This document shows positions 50,724 through 59,799 of a DNA stretch of 64,000 nucleotides, in pieces. Within the stretch, counting starts at the first letter, position 1. Each line of letters opens with the position of its first letter. The stretch spans positions 122,307-186,306 of the forward strand of contig CAMRSM010000002.1 in the NCBI GenBank assembly GCA_947053345.1, given 5' to 3'. Made by a program: the position numbers and the translations under genes. This stretch comes from an uncultured Lachnospiraceae bacterium (lineage in GTDB: Bacteria > Bacillota > Clostridia > Lachnospirales > Lachnospiraceae). The notes beneath the pieces are model-generated. The model saw only the letters and a list, made by a program, of their open reading frames with translations, had not been told where the DNA came from and did not search any database.

Positions 50724-52220
50724 TTATTCGCCGAAGTTCAGGTCGAGATAATCCTGTACCATCTGCTTCTGCTGCTCTGCCGCCTGCGCCGGGGTCAGAA
50801 CCTGATCCGCAGCCGAGGCAACCATCGCATTTGCCGCGTTAATCCCTTCGATTTTATCCCAAAGGTCAAACCACGGGTTGGACTCGCCCATCATCTTCAA
50901 GTACTCGAAATTCCTCTCGCTCTCCATCATATCCTCAAACCACTCGGTGTCATCACGGTACTCCAAGTCGCCGTCATACCAGTTCGTGTATTCTTTGAAT
51001 ACCTGGTATACGAGCTCCGGACGCTCCACGCCCGCCGGGATCATTGACCAGTTACCTGCTACCGCGATCTGGGAGTTTGTCTCCGGGTTTCCGCTCGGTC
51101 CAAGCGGCCACGGAACAACACCGAACTCAAAACCCATATCCGCGGAAGAATTTCCCTGCTGGATCCATGCAGCCGAGATCCAGAATGCAACCTTGCCGTC
51201 CGAGAACACATTGTTCGAATCCCAGTCATCCTGGTTCCAAGGCTTTGCAGTCTTGTCGGTCTGGTAAATCTGGTACATAAGCTCAAGCACCTCGATCGTC
51301 GCCGGGGAACTTAACATCTCCTGCGAACCTGCCGCAACATGGGTGCCGTTGGACATGAGCAGGTAGTTGAACATCGTCGTCCACCAGCCGGTGAAACCGT
51401 ACTGGTCCGGCTCACCGTCGCCGTTTGTATCCTTCGTCAGGATGCGGAGATACTCGGTAAACTTATCCCAAGTCCACTCGCCCCTGTCATACAAATCCTG
51501 CGGATTCTCAAGGTTTGCCTCCTCGATCAGGTTCATGTTGAAACCGAGCGGATAAGCGCCGAGGTCAAGCGTCGCCCCCTGGAACATATAGTGTTTATCC
51601 ATACCCGGAATCTCCAAATAACGGAATACGGTCTGCTCGGTGAAAATGTCATCGTCCGGCTGCGCAATATCTTCCAGTGAAGTAGCGTAACCGTTCATAA
51701 CCGCCGGCACGCCCCACTGCAGGTCGGATTCGTAAAGGTCACAGTCCGGAGTACCTGCCATGATGGAAGTGTTGATGGACTCCATGATACCGTTCCATGT
51801 CAGGTTGATATACTCAATGCGCACATTGTACTTCTCCTCGACGCGTTTCAGGTTATCAAACTGCATCTGTGCGGTCTCAAGGTTGGATACCTCCGGCTGG
51901 TCATAAATATCCTTGTGCGTGCTGTCATAGTAGTGGTCATACCATGTACCGATGCGGATCGTCCGCGGGGTGGAACCTGCCCAAGGCTCTACGGACGTAT
52001 CGTTGTTTATATTCCCCTCATTGCTGCCGTCATCCGGGTTCGTCACATCCGGTGTGTTTGTCGGATCCCCTTCCTCACCGTCTCCCTGTGCCGCTGTTGT
52101 CGGGGTCGGAGCCTTGGTCGGATCGCCCTCCTCATTTCCGCCGCCGCACGCTGCCAGGGAAAGCGTCATTGCACCAGTCAGTACAAGCGCAGATGCTTTT
52201 TTGATCTTGCTGTTGAACAT
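50724..52220 (-). CDS. ABC sugar transporter solute-binding lipoprotein (family 1)
   Basis: A 498-aa exported lipoprotein with signal LVLTGAMTLSLAAC (Cys about 25) and an acidic Asp/Thr/Pro linker. The fold is that of large family 1 extracellular binding proteins: YNVRIEYINLTWNGIMESIN, YDRGEWTWDKFTEYLRILTK with the following Asp-rich DTNGDGEPDQYG loop, and GKVAFWISAAWIQQG. It is the presumed manno-oligosaccharide receptor of the permeases at 54607 and 55587. ATG 52220 follows GGAGGA. It is the last gene of the transport operon, bounded by a terminator and preceded by a strong stem-loop. Confidence 0.9.
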   Translation of the reverse strand: MFNSKIKKASALVLTGAMTLSLAACGGGNEEGDPTKAPTPTTAAQGDGEEGDPTNTPDVTNPDDGSNEGNINNDTSVEPWAGSTPRTIRIGTWYDHYYDSTHKDIYDQPEVSNLETAQMQFDNLKRVEEKYNVRIEYINLTWNGIMESINTSIMAGTPDCDLYESDLQWGVPAVMNGYATSLEDIAQPDDDIFTEQTVFRYLEIPGMDKHYMFQGATLDLGAYPLGFNMNLIEEANLENPQDLYDRGEWTWDKFTEYLRILTKDTNGDGEPDQYGFTGWWTTMFNYLLMSNGTHVAAGSQEMLSSPATIEVLELMYQIYQTDKTAKPWNQDDWDSNNVFSDGKVAFWISAAWIQQGNSSADMGFEFGVVPWPLGPSGNPETNSQIAVAGNWSMIPAGVERPELVYQVFKEYTNWYDGDLEYRDDTEWFEDMMESERNFEYLKMMGESNPWFDLWDKIEGINAANAMVASAADQVLTPAQAAEQQKQMVQDYLDLNFGE

Positions 52221-52299
52221 ATAAATCCTCCATTTCTTTTTTAATTCAAAACCATACACCGCGGTCATCCCGCAATGCTTTGTCTCAATCAATGTTCCG

Positions 52300-52331
52300 G
52301 CAGTACCGTGGGGATTTCCCCACGATACTGC
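52300..52331 (-). other. Intercistronic stem-loop before the binding-protein gene
   Basis: Arms 52300-52314 and 52317-52331 pair over 15 bp with one mismatch around a 2-nt centre. No U-tract follows on the minus strand, so it is more likely an mRNA-stabilising or processing element than a terminator. A stem of this size needs at least three loop bases, so the innermost pairs will be open. Confidence 0.6.
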
Positions 52332-52375
52332 ACAAGAACCGTAGTTGCACTACATTCCTCAGGATATCGTCCGGA

Positions 52376-54481
52376 TTACTCCGCGAGCTTTGCCACGCCG
52401 ATTCCGTAAATTTCCCATTCCTCGCTGGATTCAACCTGCAGCGCGTACATCGTTGAGAAATCCTCCGTTTTGAGAGCCGCTACCAGCTGATCATAAGTAA
52501 TCTGCATAATGCCTTTCTTTGGATCCATGCGGGAAGTGACATCATTGTCACCGTTCCCGACACGCGACCAGGCGTAAGGCGCTCCGTCCCCCGGAACGGC
52601 TACCAGCCAGTAATTCGCACCGTTATCTTTGTAATATACATTGATCACGCTGCCCGGAACAAGCAGGGTGTAATCAAAATTCCCCTGGTCGGTGTCAACG
52701 CCTGCCTGTGCCCAGCCGGCAGCCTTTGCCCCGGAATTGTCAAACATTACCTCGTCCGTAAACTTCAGTGCGTCCGGCGCATACTCGCCGACGGAAACAC
52801 TGTAAACCTCCCATTCCTGGTCGGACTCACACTCCAGTTTGCCAAGTGCCGAGAAATCGTCGGTACCAAGCGCCGCAACGATCTGATCGTATGTGATCTG
52901 GCACTGGTTGTTGTCATCATTTTTCGCTGCCTGGTTCTGTGCGATCCTGGTCCAGCCATACGGTGCTTCCATCCCCTCGACCGGAGAGGCAACCAGCCAC
53001 ATATCACCCTCGGACTTATAGTCGATCGTGACAACGCAGCCAGGCTTTAAGAGGCTGACATCAAAGGTCCCGCCGCCTGCTACCGTCTGTACACCGGCCT
53101 GTGCCCAGCCGGCACCCTTTACGTTAAAGCCCTCGATCTCGGTATTGTTGACGGTCGGAGGAAGAACCTTCTTCTCGTAGCCGACGGTCACCCTCGTGAT
53201 GTCAAGCGCAAAGCCGTAATCCGCGATACCGAGGAAATTAATGTGCTTGAACCATTCCGTATCGCCAAGGTACTCTGCCACCTTGTCGTAGCTGATCTGT
53301 GCCATCGTGCGGGAATCGTTCATCGGAAGCGCATAGATGTTGAACACCTTGGTCGGCAGACCCGTCTTATCGTCCACGCCGGAGGTCATGTCCGCAACGT
53401 CCTTGATATTGAAATCCTCCCATGACGGAACCGCGATCTCGGAGCCCTCCACGCCAAAGTACTGACCGACAAGCTTGATGTTCCTCTGCCACTCGTCAAG
53501 GGAGTTAAAATCAAAGTTCATGTAGATCGTCATGATCATTCCCGGTCCAAATACGGATGCGTCATCCACAAGGCTTGTGTTGCCCTCGCTCAGATCCTGC
53601 GCCGGATCGACCGTGATGCCCTGTCCCGGCCACCAGGAACCCGGATTGGTACCTGCCATGCCCGCAATGTCAACCTCATCCTTTACCTGTACGAGATTGC
53701 TCCAGTCCTCATCTCCGAAGCCGTCCGGAGCGTCAAAGGCCGCTGCGGTGTCAAGCGCGATCGCATTGCCGTCCGCGTCTTTTAACACGATATTGTCAAT
53801 GTACACCGTGTTTGTCGCCCCTGCCGAAGCGATCGCGTTATCCGTCTCCTTCGTGATAATAATGAGGTTCTTGGCACCTGCCTTAAAGCTCTCCTCCGCT
53901 TCAAGCGTCATCGTGTTTCTCTTCGGGTTCTTCACGGCCAGGTACACGGACCAAGGTGCACTCTTCTCTGCGTTATCCTCGCCGACATAGTAGTAAATAT
54001 TGCCGGATGCTGCATAGAATGTACCGTCCGGGGAAGCAAGACCCATATCCATCTCGATCGTGCGCACACTCTCAATCGCGTCGCCCGCAAGACTTGAGAT
54101 ATCGATCGCGACATACGGGAATTTCTTCGTGTCTTCCGCCTTGATCTGCAATGCTTTCGAGCCGCCGAAATCCACAACGGAAAGCTCCGTCTCCGCGCTG
54201 GTCGGAAGGGATTCCTTCACTGCGACAAAGCTAAAGTTTCCGTCCTCAAAATCAACCACCTTACCGGCTTCATAGCTCGGTGCCTCCGTCGGAACCGGTG
54301 CCGTGGTCGGCGTACTTTCCGGTGCGTCAGTCGGAGCCGGTGTGGATGTTGCCGGCGGCTGCGTTGGCTGTGAGGGCTGTGTCGGTACTGGTGTCGGATC
54401 GGCACCTTCTTTGTCGCCGCAGCCGGTAAATGCCATCGCCATTACCAAGCCTGCCGCTAACAGTCTTTTTTTCTTAAACAT
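52376..54481 (-). CDS. Surface lipoprotein with CBM-like domain and two C-terminal repeats
   Basis: A 701-aa lipoprotein with signal ending AFTGC (Cys about 21) and a Pro/Thr linker to about residue 75. Residues about 80-255 (VVDFEDGNFSFVAV to VYIDNIVLKD) look like a jelly-roll carbohydrate-binding module. After a middle region, two copies of a unit of about 120 aa form the C-terminus: GAGWAQAGVQTVAGGGTFDV with CQITYDQIVAALGTDDFS, and AAGWAQAGVDTDQGNFDYTL with MQITYDQLVAALKTEDFS. Each copy ends in a W-E-V/I-Y strand. It probably holds mannan at the cell surface. ATG 54481 follows AAGGAGGAG. Confidence 0.75.
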   Translation of the reverse strand: MFKKKRLLAAGLVMAMAFTGCGDKEGADPTPVPTQPSQPTQPPATSTPAPTDAPESTPTTAPVPTEAPSYEAGKVVDFEDGNFSFVAVKESLPTSAETELSVVDFGGSKALQIKAEDTKKFPYVAIDISSLAGDAIESVRTIEMDMGLASPDGTFYAASGNIYYYVGEDNAEKSAPWSVYLAVKNPKRNTMTLEAEESFKAGAKNLIIITKETDNAIASAGATNTVYIDNIVLKDADGNAIALDTAAAFDAPDGFGDEDWSNLVQVKDEVDIAGMAGTNPGSWWPGQGITVDPAQDLSEGNTSLVDDASVFGPGMIMTIYMNFDFNSLDEWQRNIKLVGQYFGVEGSEIAVPSWEDFNIKDVADMTSGVDDKTGLPTKVFNIYALPMNDSRTMAQISYDKVAEYLGDTEWFKHINFLGIADYGFALDITRVTVGYEKKVLPPTVNNTEIEGFNVKGAGWAQAGVQTVAGGGTFDVSLLKPGCVVTIDYKSEGDMWLVASPVEGMEAPYGWTRIAQNQAAKNDDNNQCQITYDQIVAALGTDDFSALGKLECESDQEWEVYSVSVGEYAPDALKFTDEVMFDNSGAKAAGWAQAGVDTDQGNFDYTLLVPGSVINVYYKDNGANYWLVAVPGDGAPYAWSRVGNGDNDVTSRMDPKKGIMQITYDQLVAALKTEDFSTMYALQVESSEEWEIYGIGVAKLAE

Positions 54482-54510
54482 ACTTCTCCTCCTTAACTTG
54501 TTGAAAATAT

Positions 54511-54539
54511 ATTTTATTTCCATTACAGCATTTCTGCAA
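54511..54539 (-). promoter_or_regulatory. Possible internal promoter before the surface lipoprotein
   Basis: TTGCAG (54539-54534) and TAAAAT (54516-54511) are 17 bp apart on the minus strand, about 30 bp before ATG 54481. It would raise expression of the lipoprotein and binding protein relative to the permeases. Confidence 0.45.
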
Positions 54540-54564
54540 TAACAGAAGCACTGCCAGTCCGTGG

Positions 54565-54599
54565 CCGCACCGCAGGCGGATCCGTCCGCCGCGGTGCGG
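54565..54599 (-). other. GC-rich intercistronic stem-loop after permease gene
   Basis: CCGCACCGC-A-GGCGGA (54565-54580) pairs with TCCGCCGCGGTGCGG (54585-54599) with a single bulged A, 8 nt after the permease stop. No U-tract follows. It may protect the upstream message or weakly terminate. Confidence 0.65.
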
Positions 54600-54606
54600 A
54601 AATATC

Positions 54607-55569
54607 CTAACCAACGATACCGCTTCGCTCCACGCCCTCGATAAATTTCCTCTGCAGGAGGACATAGATCAAAAGTACCGGGATGACCAGCAGGATAATA
54701 CCCGCATAGGTATAAAGCTGCAAGATCGTCGGATCGTTGATCTGGTAAGAATTTGCCACCGTATCGGAGAGCGAGCCGATTTTTTTGCTCAGCAGGATAT
54801 TCGCGCTGATCGTAAACATCCTCGCATAGAACGAGTCATTGTACTGCCATACAAGCGAGAAGATGGATACCGTGATCACGGACGGCATCGCGTTGACCAA
54901 CATGATGCGGGAGTAGGTGTAGAACATCCCCGCACCGTCCACGAACGCCGCCTCCTCGATCTCTTTTGGCAGACCGCGGAAAAACTGGTTAAAGATATAG
55001 ATGTACAGGCCGGAGCGCAGGCCGCAGCCAAGCGCCGTCATAATGTACATTGGAACCGGTGTTGAGAGCAGGTTTCCAAACGGCCCGAAATTGCGGAAAG
55101 TCATGTAGAGCGGGAGCATGATGGTGTTCATCGGCAGCACGATCATGACAACAACGCAGGCAAAAAATACTTTTTTAAACGGGAAATTAAACCGTGCAAA
55201 GCCGTAGCCAACGAGCGAACAGATCAAAAGCTGCACTGCCATCAGGGTCAGGTCATAAAGAAGCGTGTTAAAAAGCACTTTCCCATAACTCATTACCTTG
55301 ATTGAAGTCGTGTAGCGCTCCAGTGTGCCCTCCACCGGAAAGAGGTAAACCATTGGGTTATACACATCATTGTCCGAGAAAAAGGAGTTGCTGATCATTC
55401 CGATGAGCGGGCTTAGGATCATGTAACTGATCCCGATAAGCACCACCGCTTTGAAAAGACCGAGAATAACTTTTTTCGAAATCCTGACCGCTTTGCGCCG
55501 GTCATTCGCGAACTGCTTATCATCCTTCATCGCCTGAAATTTTGCCTTGTAGTTCTGTACAAGCTGCAT
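54607..55569 (-). CDS. ABC sugar transporter permease (MalG/LplC type)
   Basis: A 320-aa inner-membrane permease with six predicted transmembrane segments. The EAA loop contacting the ATPase is EIEEAAFVDGAGMFYTYSRI. The family-typical FNFPFKKVFFACVVVMIVLP precedes it. It pairs with the permease at 55587, 17 bp upstream. No ATPase is encoded in the window, so a shared MsmK-type ATPase elsewhere is expected, as is usual for such importers in Firmicutes. ATG 55569 follows AAAGGAGGAG. Confidence 0.93.
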   Translation of the reverse strand: MQLVQNYKAKFQAMKDDKQFANDRRKAVRISKKVILGLFKAVVLIGISYMILSPLIGMISNSFFSDNDVYNPMVYLFPVEGTLERYTTSIKVMSYGKVLFNTLLYDLTLMAVQLLICSLVGYGFARFNFPFKKVFFACVVVMIVLPMNTIMLPLYMTFRNFGPFGNLLSTPVPMYIMTALGCGLRSGLYIYIFNQFFRGLPKEIEEAAFVDGAGMFYTYSRIMLVNAMPSVITVSIFSLVWQYNDSFYARMFTISANILLSKKIGSLSDTVANSYQINDPTILQLYTYAGIILLVIPVLLIYVLLQRKFIEGVERSGIVG

Positions 55570-55586
55570 ATTATTCTCCTCCTTTC

Positions 55587-56513
55587 CTAGTTATAGTAGA
55601 ATGTCCGCTTCTGGATCAACCCGCAGACAACCCCAAGGATCAGGCAGACGATCACGGTCGTCGTAAAACTCATCGCCGAGCTCAGACCCCACATCTGATC
55701 CTTGTACGCCGTATCGTACGCCATCTCCACGATCTGGCTGCTTGTAAACGAATCGACAACGGTATAGACAATGTTTGTGATAATGTGCGGCAGAACCATC
55801 GGGAAGGTAACCTTCCAGAAAGTCTCATACCCCGTCGCACCCTCGATCTTTGCCACCTCATAGAGGGAAGACGGGATTGACTGGAGCGCCGCGATAAAGA
55901 TAACGATCTGTACGCCGGATGCCGAGATGATATCGTTGATGCGCCCGATCGCCCCTACCACATAATCAAGCAGGGAATCCGGAAGTGCAAGTTCCTTAAA
56001 CAGCGCCAAGTAATAATCCATGTTGACACCGCTTCCGGAAGACTCGGCAATCGCCGCCGAAGTGGCGGACACGCCGCCCATCATCGCGCTTCTTGCCATC
56101 TCGATTGCGGAGACGATCGCGTCCGCGTTCATGATGACCGGGATGAAAAAGATGGCGCGCACCAAGGTCCTTCCCGGAAATTTCTTGTTCAAAAGCAATG
56201 CCATGAACAAACTGAAGAACACGATCAGCGGCACATCGATCAGGATATCCTGCAGCGAGGTGACCAGTGTCTGTGGAAAACGCGGGTGTTTTGTAAACTC
56301 ATATATGAAGTTCTCCAACCCGTTAAACTTTAAGGTATAACCACCGACCCCGGCATTGACTGTGACCTCGGAGAGGGCGAACTGGATCGTCATGATAAAG
56401 CTGCGCACATAGAAGGCGAGGAACCCGACAATCCACGGGGAGATAAAGAGCAGGCCGACGACCGCGCGTTTCCCCGTCAGGGACATTCCCTTCTTCTTTT
56501 TTCCTCCGCTCAT
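55587..56513 (-). CDS. ABC sugar transporter permease (MalF/LplB type)
   Basis: A 308-aa permease with six membrane segments and the EAA loop SLYEVAKIEGATGYETFWKV. It starts with ISPWIVGFLAFYVRSFIM, typical of the MalF/UgpA side of the heterodimer. An extra insert of about 50 residues (RSAMMGGVSATSAAIAESSG) lies before the third to fourth segments, longer than in the second permease at 62236. Its start overlaps the stop of the DUF5696 gene by 4 bp (ATGA), implying coupled translation. Confidence 0.92.
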   Translation of the reverse strand: MSGGKKKKGMSLTGKRAVVGLLFISPWIVGFLAFYVRSFIMTIQFALSEVTVNAGVGGYTLKFNGLENFIYEFTKHPRFPQTLVTSLQDILIDVPLIVFFSLFMALLLNKKFPGRTLVRAIFFIPVIMNADAIVSAIEMARSAMMGGVSATSAAIAESSGSGVNMDYYLALFKELALPDSLLDYVVGAIGRINDIISASGVQIVIFIAALQSIPSSLYEVAKIEGATGYETFWKVTFPMVLPHIITNIVYTVVDSFTSSQIVEMAYDTAYKDQMWGLSSAMSFTTTVIVCLILGVVCGLIQKRTFYYN

Positions 56514-59152
56514 CTCGCCACCCCCCTTACCTCATAAGATTTTGGCGCAAGCTGGCTGCCCTCGGCATCCGCCGCGACATCCTGCTTGTTGACATAGACC
56601 GTAACGCCATTGCTGTAACTTACCTTGACAACACCGGAAGCTAAGATTTCATGTCTCGTGATCTCCGCGTCCACCACATTTTTCAGCACCCCGTTAACCT
56701 CGGCGTACACGCCCTTCGCGAGCTCATCCCATGAAAAGACTGCATCGTCTCCCGCGATATCCGCCTGATTTTTGTAGGTCGTGCTGTACATACCGTTCAA
56801 GCCCGTGTACTTCATCTCACTCGACTGTTTTCCGGTAAAGGTAAAATGCGGTGCCGAGCCGTACTCGATCATCGTCAGCACACTGTCCACGCGGTCAAAG
56901 GAATCGTCTAAGTTGACCGCCTGCCCCGCATAGTCGATATAACCATGCACAAGCATCTGGTAGAATGGCACGTCTTCGTCAATGATCAAGTAACGGTTGC
57001 CGGAGACCGGAATGTTGATCAGGTCATTGCTGTAACCCCAGGCGTAGGCATTTCCGCCGCTCACCATCAGCTGCTTTCCGGTTCCTTTAAGCTTTTCGAA
57101 CTGTCCCTTGACAATCTCTTTCGCCTGTTCGCGCACGATCATCTCCGTGCGCTTTTTATCGGATGAGAGATAATCCCCTAAGTCGCGGAGCGAGATACCG
57201 GAGATATCATATTTCCCGATCTTATCCGCAAATTTGTCAACGTAGCGCACCAAAAACTTCGGCGAAATTACGTTGTAGAGTGTTTCCCTGTAACCCAGTG
57301 CGTATGTCTGCTGCAAAGTAACCGGGTTTACCTGCCCAAACGATAAAGTGTAGCCCGCGCCATAGTACCGCGCCGATTCTCTTGTGTAATTGAAATTGTC
57401 CGCGATAAAGGATACTTTCTGGAAAGCGACATCGCCGTAGAGCTTCCCGCCCGCCGCCTCGACCTTATCCGTCAGGCGCTCCAGTTCCTTCTTGCTGCCG
57501 AGTTCCTTCACGAGCTTGATCTTGCTCGCTGCGTCGTGGTAATAGCCTTCGTTGAACCAGCCCTGATAATTCAGCACCAAACGGTTTACCCCGTCCGCCG
57601 AAAGGTCATCCACGATCTTCTCCGCTTCCTCATAGGTCGTCATCGCGAAGATATCGAGATAGGAGATCCCGAGGACATTCGCGTCCTCCTTCACACCGCC
57701 GATCAGATCCATGTAGAACGGGATGTCGGAGGCTTTTGCAAGACGCGTGAGCGTGCCGTTTTCAACCAGCTTTGCACGGTAATAATTCGCCATGCCGGAA
57801 TAATCTGCCTTTCCTTTTTCAAGGAAATTATAGCGCACAACGATATCGTTGGTATAAAGATTTGGCTCCACAATCGGCAGGTCCGCCGCATTACCGGTCG
57901 TTCCGAACATCGCCAGACTATCCGAACCGCGGACACTGAACGTCGGCCACGCGTAATTGTAGGAGTTCAAGGATCCGGATACATTCGCACTGATCATCGC
58001 ATGGCTGTCGCCTTTCTCGATTACGGTAAAAATACCGGTATCCGTATTTTTATAATACATTCCGTAAAACGGCATCCGCACCGTCTCGGTATTTTCCCTG
58101 ACCAGATACTCCGCCGACACCGGGTCAATATTGTACACATACTGGCTGTACGCTGCCGCGTCGGTCTTGCCATTGTTAAAATAAATAATGGAACCCGCAC
58201 CGTTCGGGACGAGCATATAGCCGCCGTCCGCATCCGCCACGCCGGAAGCGCCAAAGTAACGCAGGAGCTGGATGCGGTAGATCATGCCGTCGCCGCTCTC
58301 CTCGATATGCTCCACCGGGATACGTACCCGCAGGCCGTCTCCCTCCAGCTTGTATTCCAATGGGATGACAAAGTAGGTCGGGATCACCCCGTCCGCGCCG
58401 GACGCAAGCATATCCTGGGTGTAATCCTCCTCGGTATACCCCGCCTCCGCCAGATATTCATTCATTTTGCGCATCTGGGAAGCCGCGCCCTTCGCGCCCT
58501 CAATGATGATCAGCCAGCCTTCCTTCTCCTCCCATTCGGTGAAGCGCTGTCTGACATACTTCGCGTTTTTCTCGCTCAGGTTTGCCAGATAGCTTTCCAG
58601 CCTGGCACTCTCGATGTACTCCGGCACAATCCCGGTCGGGCTGCTGAGGTCGCCGAGCGTGTAGAGCACGCGAACGCCGTCCGTGATGCTCTGTACCTCA
58701 AACTGCCCGCGCGACGTACTGTAATCGTAGGAATTGTAAGTGGAGCTGTTGCGCGCCGCGTTGTAAAAATCCACGATCATCTGCGACTGTAAATACGCGC
58801 GGTGGGTCTTGCTGGCAACCGCGTCGTCCGCCCCATTCACCGGGTTGGAGTACGTCGTCTGTCCCGTGCGTTTATCGTACACGGCAGTCTCCGCTGTTTT
58901 TACATTGATATAGAGCTTCAGGAACTCATTTTCTGCCGCAAGCTGCATCCCTGCCACATCCGGGGAGGCATCGTTCTTCGCGGTAAACGCCGTGCCCTCC
59001 TCGTAGGCCTCATTTTCCCCAAGGTAATCCTTGTAGTCCCGGAACAGCTTGTAATGCACCAGATTGTAAATCATGTAGACCGCCACGACCACAATCACGA
59101 CCGATACGACAGAGAGAATGATTTTTTTGATTGTACTCATTTTTTTCTTCAT
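56510..59152 (-). CDS. DUF5696 membrane-anchored protein
   Basis: An 880-aa protein with one N-terminal transmembrane helix (IILSVVSVVIVVVAVYMIYN, residues about 10-30) and a large extracytoplasmic part. It contains LKLYINVKTAETAVYDKRTG, a mid segment GGYMLVPNGAGSIIYFNNGK and a TIM-barrel-like stretch (RLVLNYQGWFNEGYYHDA). This is the pattern of DUF5696 proteins, found beside sugar ABC permeases in Paenibacillus and Clostridia; their function is unknown. A glycoside-hydrolase-like fold without confirmed activity is possible. It overlaps the permease downstream and lies 14 bp after the YIP1 gene. Confidence 0.82.
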   Translation of the reverse strand: MKKKMSTIKKIILSVVSVVIVVVAVYMIYNLVHYKLFRDYKDYLGENEAYEEGTAFTAKNDASPDVAGMQLAAENEFLKLYINVKTAETAVYDKRTGQTTYSNPVNGADDAVASKTHRAYLQSQMIVDFYNAARNSSTYNSYDYSTSRGQFEVQSITDGVRVLYTLGDLSSPTGIVPEYIESARLESYLANLSEKNAKYVRQRFTEWEEKEGWLIIIEGAKGAASQMRKMNEYLAEAGYTEEDYTQDMLASGADGVIPTYFVIPLEYKLEGDGLRVRIPVEHIEESGDGMIYRIQLLRYFGASGVADADGGYMLVPNGAGSIIYFNNGKTDAAAYSQYVYNIDPVSAEYLVRENTETVRMPFYGMYYKNTDTGIFTVIEKGDSHAMISANVSGSLNSYNYAWPTFSVRGSDSLAMFGTTGNAADLPIVEPNLYTNDIVVRYNFLEKGKADYSGMANYYRAKLVENGTLTRLAKASDIPFYMDLIGGVKEDANVLGISYLDIFAMTTYEEAEKIVDDLSADGVNRLVLNYQGWFNEGYYHDAASKIKLVKELGSKKELERLTDKVEAAGGKLYGDVAFQKVSFIADNFNYTRESARYYGAGYTLSFGQVNPVTLQQTYALGYRETLYNVISPKFLVRYVDKFADKIGKYDISGISLRDLGDYLSSDKKRTEMIVREQAKEIVKGQFEKLKGTGKQLMVSGGNAYAWGYSNDLINIPVSGNRYLIIDEDVPFYQMLVHGYIDYAGQAVNLDDSFDRVDSVLTMIEYGSAPHFTFTGKQSSEMKYTGLNGMYSTTYKNQADIAGDDAVFSWDELAKGVYAEVNGVLKNVVDAEITRHEILASGVVKVSYSNGVTVYVNKQDVAADAEGSQLAPKSYEVRGVAR

Positions 59153-59166
59153 TGCCGCATCCTCCT

Positions 59167-59799
59167 CTAACCTCTAAACAGCAGTTCCATGTAAATGCTG
59201 TAGATAAAGCCATATACCTGATTAACAAGATCCGAGAGCAGCATGACGATAAAGACGATGATCAGCATGGAAATGATCGTTAATATCAGGGTCAGCAACG
59301 TCTTTGCCAGGCTGTAGTTGTGCACGATCATAATGCCTGCAAGCGCCAGCAGCACCGTCCACATCGTACCGACAGTGATGATGATGCTGTAAAAACCCTC
59401 CTCATTCTGTGCCACAACCTGCGAGATGATCGTCGCGATCACGTAGCTGATGGTCATCGGGGCGAGCGAATAGCCCAGAACCGTCGCGATATCCTTCAGT
59501 CTCCCCTCACCGTTGAGCAAACAGGTGATCGACCAGTTGCCGACACAAAACAGCAGGTACAAAAGCAGCACGCCGCTTAAGTTATCCAGACTGTCCACCG
59601 TCCGCGGGTTTGTGTCGTTGACGATAAAGCTCGCGGTGATCTTATTGATGGAGAATACAAAGCTGAACAGGATAACGGAGATGACCGCGATCGGCACACT
59701 CCCCCTTCCCCTGTGGCGGATCTCATAAAATCCGTCCATCGGGTGCGTCAGGGTATAAAACATATATTTGATCTTTGCCAAGGAAAATGTCTCTCTCAT
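59167..59799 (-). CDS. YIP1-family membrane protein
   Basis: A 210-aa integral membrane protein with five hydrophobic segments. After a soluble start (YMFTLTHPMDG-like: FYTLTHPMDGFYEIRHRGRG) come membrane helices including VLGYSLAPMTISYVIATIIS, in line with the Yip1 domain (LGYSLxP motif). It overlaps the NHL-repeat gene by 4 bp and precedes the DUF5696 gene. Small Yip1 proteins occur in the same conserved cluster in other Firmicutes, with no known role; a scaffold for the transporter is conceivable. Confidence 0.85.
   Translation of the reverse strand: MRETFSLAKIKYMFYTLTHPMDGFYEIRHRGRGSVPIAVISVILFSFVFSINKITASFIVNDTNPRTVDSLDNLSGVLLLYLLFCVGNWSITCLLNGEGRLKDIATVLGYSLAPMTISYVIATIISQVVAQNEEGFYSIIITVGTMWTVLLALAGIMIVHNYSLAKTLLTLILTIISMLIIVFIVMLLSDLVNQVYGFIYSIYMELLFRG

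Noticed and set aside
57536..58792. 418-codon plus-strand frame opposite the DUF5696 gene
   Set aside because: Antisense shadow with His/Arg/Val-rich composition and no recognisable motif.
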